From: Nocardia sp. NBC_01327 | GTDB taxonomy: Bacteria > Actinomycetota > Actinomycetes > Mycobacteriales > Mycobacteriaceae | DNA length: 64,000 nucleotides | Direction of reading: 5' to 3' | Assembly (NCBI RefSeq): GCF_035958815.1 | Contig: NZ_CP108383.1 | Coordinates: 2,108,001 to 2,172,000, forward strand | Shown here: positions 52,378 to 61,700 of the stretch, piece by piece | How positions within the stretch are numbered: position 1 is the first letter of the stretch | How the letters are laid out: each line of letters opens with the position of its first letter | Made by a program: the position numbers and the translations under genes | Notes under the pieces: generated by a model | Database searches by the model: none | What the model saw: the letters and a program-made list of their open reading frames with translations, nothing else | What the model was told of the DNA's origin: nothing

Positions 52378-53843
52378 GCGGCCGAGAACTCGACAATTCG
52401 ATCGCTGTGCGGAGTGAGGCGGCAATGACCGACGTGAATACCTGCCCGGTGGACCACACACAGTTTGCGGCTCTGGCCGGGGCCGGCGAATCGGCCCCCA
52501 TCCCCGGAACCCACGATCGCTACGGCGTGGCCACGGCTGTGAATACCAAGAGGAACGGGTTGCTCCATGTCGTAGAGCAATTGTGGCGAGAACACGGGGA
52601 TATTTCCGAGCTGCAGGTCGGTTCGCGTCGGATCGTCGTGCTCGCGCATCCCGACCACGTGCGGATGGTGACACTCGAGCAGATGGACAAGTACACCAAG
52701 GGTGCGAGTTATGATCCGGTGCGCAAATACTGGATGGGTGACGGCGTCGCGACAAGCGTTGGTGCGCAATGGAAATCGCAGCGACAGGTACTGGCGCCCT
52801 TCTTCACGCCGAAGTCGGTGCGCGAATACGTACCGCTGTTCTTCGACGATGTGAGGTGGTTCAGCGCTCGGTGGACCCCGGATTCGATGGGCAGTGAACC
52901 GGTCGACATGGTGCCGGAGATGGCGACGCTGACCGCCTCCATTCTGCTCAAGACGCTCTTCAGCACGGCGGGCCGGGACGTGATCGCCCAGCTGAAAGGC
53001 GCTGTGGAGACCATGATCCGGTACACCTCCGGGCGCAATACCGATCGATTCAAAGCGCCCGAGTGGTTCCCGACAGCGGGCCGCCGGGACTACGACGAGG
53101 CGCGCAAGCGCGTGGATGACTTCATTCTTGGAGTCATCGCCGAGCGTCGGCGGATGCCGGTGGAGGAACGGCCCGCCGACCTGCTCACCAAGATGATCGT
53201 CAACGAGGACAAACTTGGCCCGGCGGATCAGGTCGACCAGCTGTTGCGTGATCAGTGTGTGACGATGTTTATCGCCGGATACGAAACAACCGCGCGCACA
53301 CTGGCTTTCGTGTGGTATCTGCTGGCCAACAACCCCGAGGTCGCCGTCAAACTCCGCGCCGAGGTGGACGCTCTGCCGGAGGACTTCACGGTGGAGGATC
53401 TCGATCGCGCGCCGTATTCGCTCGGCGTGATCAAGGAGAGTTTGCGCCTGCACCCGCCGGCGCCGATCTACCTGCGTGATGTCGTGGAGCCGGTTCGGAT
53501 CGGCCCGCATGTCGCGCCCGCGGGCTCCATCGTCGTGCTTGCGCCGTATCTGACGCACCGGCATCCCGAATTCTGGACGGACCCTGACAAATTCGATCCG
53601 GAGCGCTGGGCCGGTGGTGCCGAGCGCGGCATGCATCCCTTCGCATTCCATCCCTTCTCGGCCGGCCCTCGGGTATGTATCGGCAGGAGTTTCGCCTACC
53701 TCGAATCGCAGATCCTGCTGGTGACCCTGGCGCGGTTGTTCGCCCCGGAGCGGGTCCCCGGATATGCGCCGAAATGGCGGATGCGCGGAGTGCTCGGGCC
53801 GGAGGGCGGCATGCCGATGATTATCAGGCGGCGGGCGAAGTGA
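52374..53843 (+). CDS. Cytochrome P450
   Basis: 489 residues. The I-helix TMFIAGYETTARTL has the usual acid-threonine pair, the K-helix ExxR is KESLRLHPPAP, and the heme loop is FHPFSAGPRVCIGRSFA. The longer length and FxxGxRxCIGR form fit the CYP class with a eukaryote-like (CYP4/102-like) feel rather than short actinobacterial P450s. No reductase is in the operon. The 4-bp overlaps on both sides show tight translational coupling with the hydrolase and epoxide hydrolase genes; epoxidation followed by hydrolysis is a natural reading. Confidence 0.88.
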   Translation: MSGRELDNSIAVRSEAAMTDVNTCPVDHTQFAALAGAGESAPIPGTHDRYGVATAVNTKRNGLLHVVEQLWREHGDISELQVGSRRIVVLAHPDHVRMVTLEQMDKYTKGASYDPVRKYWMGDGVATSVGAQWKSQRQVLAPFFTPKSVREYVPLFFDDVRWFSARWTPDSMGSEPVDMVPEMATLTASILLKTLFSTAGRDVIAQLKGAVETMIRYTSGRNTDRFKAPEWFPTAGRRDYDEARKRVDDFILGVIAERRRMPVEERPADLLTKMIVNEDKLGPADQVDQLLRDQCVTMFIAGYETTARTLAFVWYLLANNPEVAVKLRAEVDALPEDFTVEDLDRAPYSLGVIKESLRLHPPAPIYLRDVVEPVRIGPHVAPAGSIVVLAPYLTHRHPEFWTDPDKFDPERWAGGAERGMHPFAFHPFSAGPRVCIGRSFAYLESQILLVTLARLFAPERVPGYAPKWRMRGVLGPEGGMPMIIRRRAK

Positions 53844-55096
53844 CCGAAATCGACTATGGGAGCACCGCATTCATGAAGGGCGATGCCGCCGCGGAAAAGT
53901 TCGTCGTCTCGGTTCCCCAGGAGCAGCTCGACGACCTCAGGGCCCGGCTCGTCGCGACCCGCTGGCCGACAGATATCGAGGAGGGTGAGTCCTACTACGG
54001 CACCAGTGTCGAGTACATGAAGGAGCTGGTCGGCTACTGGATCGACGAGTTCGATTGGCGCGCAGCCGAAGCCGGCATCAATGCGTTCGAGAACTATCGG
54101 GTGGACGTAGCCGGAGTTCCGATCCACTACATCCGGGAGGCGGGGAGGGGCCCGGCCCCGATCCCGCTGATCCTGTCACACGGGTGGCCATGGAGCTTCC
54201 GTGAATGGACCAGGGTCATCAAACCGCTGGCCGACCCGGCCTCCTACGGGGGCGATCCCGGCGACGCGTTCGACGTGATCGTGCCCTCGCTGCCCGGCTT
54301 CGGTTTCTCGACGCCGATCGGCCGGCCGGATATGAACTTCTGGCAGATGGCCGAACTCTGGCACACGCTGATGACCGAGCATTTCGGTTTTCGGAAGTAT
54401 GCGGCCGGTGGTGCGGACTACGGGGCACTGGTGACCGCGCAGCTCGGCCACGCGCGTGCTTCGGAGTTGCACGGAATCTGGCTCGGACATCCGGTGCACC
54501 TGGATGTCTTCCAGGGTGAACGGCCGTGGGACGGAACCGGTGGTTTCATGGTTCCGCCGGGTGCGCCGGACGAGATACGGGACGGCATCCTGGCGTTTCA
54601 GGATCGCTACGCCTCGCACGTCGCCGTTCATATGCTGGATGGGCAGAACCTCTCCTATGGTTTGGCGGACTCCCCGGTCGGCATGCTGGCCTGGATCCTG
54701 CGGCGCTGGACCAAGTGGAGCGATTCCGGTGGTGATGTCGAGAGCGTCTTCCCTCGGGACCATTTGCTCGCCAACGCCACCATGTGGTGGGTGAGCAATA
54801 CGATCACCACCTCGATCCGTTCCTACGCGAACGCCAACCGCTACCCCTGGACGCCATCCCACGACCGCACGCCGATCATCGAGGCCCCAACGGGTTTCAC
54901 GTTTCTCGGTTTCGAGAACCCGCCGGGCGTCACCACCGAGAACCGCGTCCGAAGCTTCCTCGACGACTCGCGTCACAAGGGCTGGTACAACCCGGTCTAT
55001 CTGAACGCCCACGACCGGGGCGGCCACTTCACTCCCTGGGAAAACCCCGGCGCCGTAATCGAGGACATTCGAGCTACGTTCCGCGCACTGCGATAA
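53840..55096 (+). CDS. Epoxide hydrolase (EHN-domain, microsomal-type)
   Basis: 418 residues from GTG 53840, which overlaps the P450 stop (GTGA). The N-terminal EHN-like part has FVVSVPQEQLDDLRARLVATRW and YWIDEFDWRAAEAGINAFENY in pieces. The hydrolase core has LILSHGWPWSFREW, the nucleophile Asp in AGGADYGALV, and the C-terminal His in DRGGHFTPWENP. Full family length. It would open an epoxide made by the preceding P450. Followed by a hairpin terminator. Confidence 0.87.
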   Translation: MTEIDYGSTAFMKGDAAAEKFVVSVPQEQLDDLRARLVATRWPTDIEEGESYYGTSVEYMKELVGYWIDEFDWRAAEAGINAFENYRVDVAGVPIHYIREAGRGPAPIPLILSHGWPWSFREWTRVIKPLADPASYGGDPGDAFDVIVPSLPGFGFSTPIGRPDMNFWQMAELWHTLMTEHFGFRKYAAGGADYGALVTAQLGHARASELHGIWLGHPVHLDVFQGERPWDGTGGFMVPPGAPDEIRDGILAFQDRYASHVAVHMLDGQNLSYGLADSPVGMLAWILRRWTKWSDSGGDVESVFPRDHLLANATMWWVSNTITTSIRSYANANRYPWTPSHDRTPIIEAPTGFTFLGFENPPGVTTENRVRSFLDDSRHKGWYNPVYLNAHDRGGHFTPWENPGAVIEDIRATFRALR

Positions 55097-55133
55097 ATGG
55101 GTCAGCGTCGACCCACGCCGTATGGCGAACGCC

Positions 55134-55163
55134 GACCGGCGGTGGCAAGCGCTACCGCCGGTC
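55134..55163 (+). terminator. 10-bp perfect hairpin terminator of the P450/epoxide hydrolase operon
   Basis: GACCGGCGGT (55134-55143) pairs with ACCGCCGGTC (55154-55163) around a 10-nt loop, 38 bp after the last stop. Confidence 0.7.
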
Positions 55164-55258
55164 GTGTCGTGCCGGGGGAGGGAACTGCAGGAATCAGAGG
55201 TGAAGTGGCGCAACGCAAGAGGTGTTGCCCGAAGGATGCTGGGTGTTCGAGGGAGGTT

Positions 55259-55310
55259 CGAACACGATCTCGCGGGCCGGGGTGACAGGGGTGACGCGAA
55301 ATCGTGTTCG
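55259..55310 (-). terminator. Hairpin downstream of tRNA-Leu
   Basis: CGAACACGATCTCGCG (55259-55274) pairs with CGCGAAATCGTGTTCG (55295-55310) with two mismatches, directly after the 3' end of the minus-strand tRNA gene. Confidence 0.65.
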
Positions 55311-55312
55311 TG

Positions 55313-55397
55313 TGGTGCGCGAGGCGGGACTTGAACCCGCACGTCCGTGGACACCAGAACCTAAATCTGGCGCGTATGCCAATTTCGCCACTCGCGC
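55313..55397 (-). tRNA. tRNA-Leu (anticodon UAG)
   Basis: On the minus strand the 5' GCGCGAG acceptor pairs with CTCGCGC at the 3' end, followed by A and an encoded CCA. The D arm (TGGCGAAATTGGCA) and T arm (GCGGGTTCAAGTCCCGC) are present. The anticodon stem CCAGA/TCTGG encloses the loop TTTAGGT, giving anticodon UAG. A long variable arm marks the class II leucine tRNA. 85 nt including CCA. Confidence 0.93.
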
Positions 55398-55511
55398 TAA
55401 CGGTACGACCGTCCAAACTTTACCGGGCGAAACGAGGATCGCGAAGCATCGGGTGGGTGTGGCGTACTGGTCGGTAACCCTACCTGGGATTATAACGATT
55501 CGATAAAGGGC

Positions 55512-55532
55512 AATATGAGGAAGCCTCACATT
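55512..55532. promoter_or_regulatory. FasR-like dyad operator 1 upstream of FAS I
   Basis: ATATGAGGAAGCCTCACATT is an inverted repeat with ATGAGG/CCTCAxaT half-sites around AAG. It is one of three similar dyads in the 389-bp gene-free region 55398-55786 between tRNA-Leu and fas. Confidence 0.6.
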
Positions 55533-55568
55533 TCCTACACCGATGTAACCACCCTCACCAGCGACTTC

Positions 55569-55591
55569 AAACATGAGGGAGGTTCATGTTT
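55569..55591. promoter_or_regulatory. FasR-like dyad operator 2
   Basis: AAACATGA at 55569-55576 and TCATGTTT at 55584-55591 are perfect arms around GGGAGGT. Centre is about 58 bp from operator 1. Confidence 0.65.
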
Positions 55592-55650
55592 CCAGTCGTT
55601 CTGGTACGGGCGTGCAGAAATACTCGAGGGTAGGTGCTTTGGCGGTAACC

Positions 55651-55676
55651 AAACATGAGGAGATCCTCATGATTTT
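55651..55676. promoter_or_regulatory. FasR-like dyad operator 3
   Basis: CATGAGGA-GA-TCCTCATG (from 55654) is a perfect palindrome, with A-rich flanks (AAA and ATTTT). Centre is about 83 bp from operator 2 and 123 bp before the fas start. In mycobacteria FasR activates fas from several inverted repeats of this kind. Confidence 0.65.
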
Positions 55677-55786
55677 GTGAAATCCTCGCCATCTACCAGG
55701 GCCAGTTGGCCGGAGGAACACCTGCGCACCGTGAGCGCGGCCCAGTCCTGTGGGGACGGGGACGCCAGGAGAAGGAAGTCGAAGTC

Positions 55787-58700
55787 TTGACGATCAACGA
55801 GAGCACCGGAACCGGGTCGAAGGCCGAACTGGCGAAGAAGAACCGGGATAGTGGAGTCAGGTCGTCGCTGCTGGACCGGTTGCTGGGGGGTGCGCCCTAT
55901 GCGCTGGCGTTCGGCGGGCAGGGTGCCCAGTGGCTCACCGAGCTCGAGGAGATCGGCCGGGACAGTGCGCTCGAGCCCGAACTGACCGCGCTGGTCAATG
56001 AGGCCGCGGACAAGCTCGCGCCGGTTGCCGCGCAGCTGCTCGTGGTGCGCCCGGTCGGGTTCGACCCCATCGGCTGGATGCTCGAGGAAGAACTCGCCGA
56101 CCCGGAAGAGGGGGAGGTGTCGGCGGCGCCCTCCGCGCAGGTGTTGCGTTCCGCCGCGGTCTCCATGCCGGGTGTGTTCCTCACTCAGGTGGCCGCGCTG
56201 CGGGCGCTGCGCCTGCAGGGCCTGGATATCGTCGAGCACGCTCCGGCCGCCGTCGTCGGACACTCGCAGGGGCGTATTGCCGCCACGGCCGCCGAAGCCC
56301 ACGGGCAGCGCGATGCCGAGTTGCTGGCCATCGCCCAGTTGATCGGCGCCGCAGCCGGACTGGTGGCGCGTCGTCGCGGGCTGATGCCGCTCGGTGAGCG
56401 CTCGCCCATGGTCGCGGTCTCGAATGTCGATCCCGAGCAGTTGCAGGCCGTCGTCGACGAGGTCTCGCGCGGCGTGGACGCCGACAAGGCCGCGGTGCTC
56501 TCCATTCGCAACGGCCGCCGGCGCGCGGTGCTCAGCGGCCCGGTGGCGCAGCTGGATCGGGTGCGGCAGCGCAGCACCGAGATCCACGAGGAGCAGTCGA
56601 AGGAGCGCGACGCCAAGAGGCGTGGCGGTTCGGTCTTCGCGCCCGTGTTCGAGGACATTCCGGTCGAGGTCGCCTTCCACCACCCGGCGCTCGCCGACAC
56701 CGTGGAAATGGTGCGCGGCTGGGCCGCGCAGTGTGGTCTCGACGCCGAGCTCGCCGCCGCACTCGCTCAGGAAGTACTGGTCGATCCGATCGACTGGGTC
56801 GCCATCATCGACAACACCGTTTCTGTTGGCGCGCAGTGGATTCTGGACCTCGGCCCCGGTGATCTGCTCACCCGCCTCACCTCCGGCTCGCTGAAGGGCA
56901 CCGGCGTCGGCGTCCTGGCCGCCTCCACCCGTCCGGGCCAGCGCAGTCTCTTCACTCCCGGCGCGGCCCCCGAGGTCGCCCCGGCGTGGGCGGAGTTCGC
57001 ACCCAAGCCGGTGCGCCTGCCCAACGGCCGCGTGGTGGTCGAGACCGCCTTCACCAAGCTCACCGGTCGCTCGCCGATCCTGCTCGCCGGTATGACCCCC
57101 ACCACCGTCGACGCGAAAATCGTTGCGGCCGCGGCCAATGCGGGCCACTGGGCCGAGCTGGCCGGTGGCGGTCAGGTCACCGAGCAGATCTTCGCCGACC
57201 GCGTGCAGGAGCTCGAGACGCTGCTGCATCCGGGTCGCACCGTGCAGTTCAACTCGCTGTTCCTGGACCCGTACCTGTGGAAGCTGCAGCTGGGCGGTAA
57301 GCGCCTGGTGCAGAAGGCCCGCACCGCCGGCGCCCCGTTCGACGGCGTCATCGTCACCGCCGGCATTCCGGAGCTGGACGAGGCCGTCGCCCTCATCGAG
57401 GAGCTGACCGAGGTCGGCATCACCCATGTGGCCTTCAAGCCCGGCACCGTCGCTCAGATCCGCGCCGTGCTCCGAATCGCGGATGCCGCACCGGATTACG
57501 CGGTCATCATGCATATCGAGGGCGGCCGCGCCGGTGGCCACCACTCCTGGGAAGACCTCGACGACCTGCTGCTCGAGACCTACGCCGAACTGCGCACCCG
57601 CGCGAATGTGATCGTCTGCGTCGGCGGCGGCATCGGCACCCCCGAGCGCGCCACCGAATACCTCACCGGCACTTGGTCGCAGGGTTACGGCTACCCGGTC
57701 ATGCCGCTGGACGGCGTCCTGGTCGGCACCGCAGCCATGGCGACCCTCGAGGCCACCACCACCCCCGAGGTCAAGCAGCTGCTCGTCGACACCCCCGGCA
57801 CCCCGGACTGGGTCGCCGCGGGCACCGCGACCGGCGGAATGGCTTCCGGCCGCAGCCAATTGGGCGCGGACATCCACGAGATCGACAATGCCGCCTCGCG
57901 CACCGGCCGCCTGCTCGACGAGGTCGCCGGCGATGCCGATGCGGTCGCCGAGCGCCGCGCCGAGATCATCGAGGCCCTCAACGGCACCGCCAAGCCTTAC
58001 TTCGGCGATATCGCCGCCATGACCTACCTGGAGTGGCTCGAGCGCTACGTCGAGCTGGCCGTCGGCCTGGATCGCCGTAAGGATTTCGACTGCGGCGGCG
58101 ACTTCGCCTCCGCCATCGCCGATGCCACCGCCTCGGTCTGGCTGGACATCACCTGGCGCAGCCGGTTCGCGGAGATGGTGCGCCGCACCGAATCCCGCCT
58201 CAACCCGGCCGACCGCGGTGAGATCGAAACCCTCTTCGCCGACGATGCCGATTTCGAGACCCCGGTCAAGGCCATCTGCACGCTGAAGGAGCAGTACCCG
58301 GCCGCCGCCGCGACCGTGCTGCACCCGGCCGACGTCCCGTTCTTCATCTCGCTCTGCAAGACCCCCGGCAAGCCGGTCAATTTCGTGCCCGTCGTGGACG
58401 GCGATGTGCGCCGCTGGTGGCGCTCGGATTCGCTGTGGCAGGCGCATGATCCGCGCTACACCGCCGATCAGGTGTGCGTCATTCCGGGCACCGTCGCCGT
58501 CGCCGGTATCACCCGCGTGGACGAGCCGGTCGGTGAACTGCTGGACCGTTTCGAGCAGGACACCGCGTACTCCCTGGTGCGCGAGGGTGTCGTCCCGGTC
58601 GCGGTCGACGGCCGCCGCCGCGCCGATGTCACCGCCGGCGCCATCGATATCGTGCTCGCCGCACCGGATGTGCAGTGGTCCGGCCGCACCACCGTCAACC

Positions 58701-61700
58701 CGATCCACCGCCTCGGCGATCTGCACGAGTGGGCCGTCGACGAGCAGGGCGCGAGCCATGCGCCGACCGGCGCCACGCTGCGTCCCGCCACCGGACCCGA
58801 ATCCGATAGCGCCTACGTGGAATTGACGGTCCCGCTGCTCGGCCGCGATGCTGTGAACATCCGCATCTCCGTGCCGGTCACCGTGTACAACGGTGGCGCG
58901 CCGGTCATTACCGAGGACGATGCCCAGACCGCCATGTCGGCGCTGCTGGCAGTCGCCGCCGGGCAGGCCCTGCCCGAGGTCAAGACCGTCGAGGGCACCA
59001 AGGTCGCGCACTTCAATGTGGCGTGGAGCCCGGACCTGATCGCCGATCACGCCGGGGTCACCGGCTCCGGTATGCCGGAGAGCCTCAGCACCCTCGGCCG
59101 CACCGTTCCCGATGTGCTCGTGGGCGCCTGCTGGCCCGCCGTCTTCGCGGTGCTCGGCGCGACCCGCACCGCCGATGACAAGAGCGTTATCGAGGGCATG
59201 CTCGACCTGGTCCACCTGGACCACCAGATTCAGCTCAACGGCCAGTTGCCTTCCGCCGCAAGCGTGCTCGCGGTGCGGGCCGAGGCCGGCGAGACCGTCG
59301 ACACCGATATGGGCCGCGTCGTCGAGGTGCGCGTGCGCATCTCGGGCATGCTCGACAAGCCGGAGACCGGCATGTCCATGCCGACCGTCGCCACCCTGAC
59401 CGAGCGCTTCGCCATTCGCGGCCGCATCGGCGGCAACGAGCTGACCGATCCGCCGCGCGCCGGTGGCGTGCTGTCCGGCCAGGCGAGCGAAACCCCGCGT
59501 CGCCGCCGCCGCGATGTCACCCTCACCGCCCCGCGCGCCATGGCCGCCTTCGCGCAGGTCTCCGGCGATCACAACCCGATCCACACCAGCGAGGCCGCCG
59601 CCAAGCTGGCCGGACTGGGCAGCCCGATCGTGCACGGCATGTGGCTCTCGGCCGCTGCGCAGCACGCGGTTTCGGCCATCGACCTCAGCGATAAGGTGCC
59701 GCCGCGCACCCTCACCTCCTGGACCACCCGCTTCCTCGGCATGGTGCGCCCCGGCGCGCAGATCGATGTGCGCGTGGAGCGGATCGCCGTGGATCAGGGC
59801 AGCGAGATCATCGAGGTCTCCTGCCGCATCGAGGGCGATCTGGTCATGACCGCCACCGGTAAGGTCGCCGCGCCCAAGACCGTGTACGCCTTCCCTGGGC
59901 AGGGAATCCAGACCAAGGGCATGGGTCTGGACGCGCGCACTCGCTCCAAGGCCGCCAAGGAGATCTGGGACGCCGCCGACAAGCACACCCGCGACGCGCT
60001 CGGCTTCTCGATTCTCGCTGTGGTGCGCGACAATCCGACCTACCTCAAGGCTCGGGGCGTCGAATACCGGCACCCGCAGGGCGTGCTGCACCTGACCCAG
60101 TTCACCCAGGTCGCCATGGCCACCCTCGGCGTCGCGCAGGTCGCGGAGCTGCGCGAGGCGGGCGCCTTCATCGAGGGCGCCATGATGGTCGGGCACTCGG
60201 TCGGTGAGTACAACGCGCTCTCGGCCGTCGCCGGAGTGCTGCCGCTGCACGCCGTCCTCGAGGTGGTGTTCCAGCGCGGTTCGGCCATGCACGAGTTGGT
60301 CCCGCGTAATGCGCAGGGGCTCAGCGACTATCGTCTCGCCGCCATCCGCCCGTCGCAGATCGGTGTGGCCGATCACGAGGTCGTCGACTTCGTGAACCGC
60401 ATCGGCACGGCCTCGGGTGAATTCCTGGAGGTGGTGAACCTCAACCTGCGCGGTTCGCAGTACGCCATCGCGGGCACCGTCGCCGGACTCGACGCCCTCG
60501 AGGTCGAAATCGAGCGTCTGCGTGCGGAAACCGGTGGCAAGCGCGCGTTCGTCGTCATCCCGGGCATCGATGTGCCGTTCCACTCCACCGTGCTGCGCGC
60601 CGGTGTGCCGGAGTTCCGGATCAAGCTGGAGGGCCTGCTGCCCGCCGACCTGCACCCGGAACTCCTTGTCGGACGCTACATTCCGAACCTGGTGCCGCGG
60701 CCGTTCAACCTGGAGCGCGAATTCATCCAGGAGATCGCCGATTACGTGCCGTCCGAGCCGCTGGCGGAGGTGCTCGCCGATTGGGACGAGTGGGCCGCCA
60801 AGCCGGTCGAGCTGTGCCGCGTGGTGCTCGTGGAGCTGCTGGCCTGGCAGTTCGCCAGCCCGGTGCGCTGGATCGAGACCCAGGATCTGCTGTTCACCGA
60901 TACCGAGCACGGTGGCCTGGGTGTGGAGCGGTTCGTCGAGGTCGGCCTGGCCGCCACGCCGACCGTCGCCAACCTGGCCTCCAATACGCTGAAGCTGCCC
61001 GCCTTCTCGAACGCCACGGTCGAGGTGCTCAATATCGAGCGTGAAGCCGCGATCGTGTACGCCACCGATACCGATCCGGCGCATGTGGACGAGCCGGAGG
61101 AGACCCCGGTCGAAACCGCCGCTGCCACAGCGGCTCCGGCCGCGGCTCCGGTCTCCACCGGTGGCCCGCGCCCCGACGACATCGCGTTCGTCGCGGCCGA
61201 CGCCACCCGCGTGCTCATCGCGCTGTGGACCAAGCTGCGCCTGGACCAGATCGGCCCGGTGGACACCATCGAGGGCCTGTGCGACGGCGTCTCCTCGCGG
61301 CGTAATCAGCTGCTCGTCGACCTCGGTGCGGAGCTGTCGCTCGGCGCCATCGACGGTGCGGCCGATGCCGATATGGGCGCGCTGTCGAACACCGTCGACC
61401 GCCTGGCCCGCACCTACAAGCCGTTCGGCTCGGTGCTGTCCGATGCCATCGGCGATCACCTGCGCAAGGTCTTCGGCCCGTCCGGTAAGCGGCCCGCCGC
61501 GATCGCCGAACGCGTCAAGAAGGTCTGGGAGCTCGGCGACGGCTGGGCCAGCCATGTCACCGCCGAGGTGTCCCTCGGCACCCGCGAAGGCGCCAGTGTG
61601 CGCGGCGGGGATATGGGCGGACTCGTCACCGGTGGCCTGAACGACGGTGCCGCCGTGGACAATGCCATCGATACCGCCGTGCAGGCCGTGGCCGCACGCC

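Noticed and set aside
52374..55096. P450/epoxide hydrolase operon as part of a secondary-metabolite cluster
   Set aside because: No polyketide, peptide or terpene synthase is present within the window; FAS I nearby is primary metabolism.
55313..55397. tRNA-Leu as an integration site for a genomic island
   Set aside because: No integrase or repeated tRNA 3' end is seen in the window, and the neighbour is the core gene fas.
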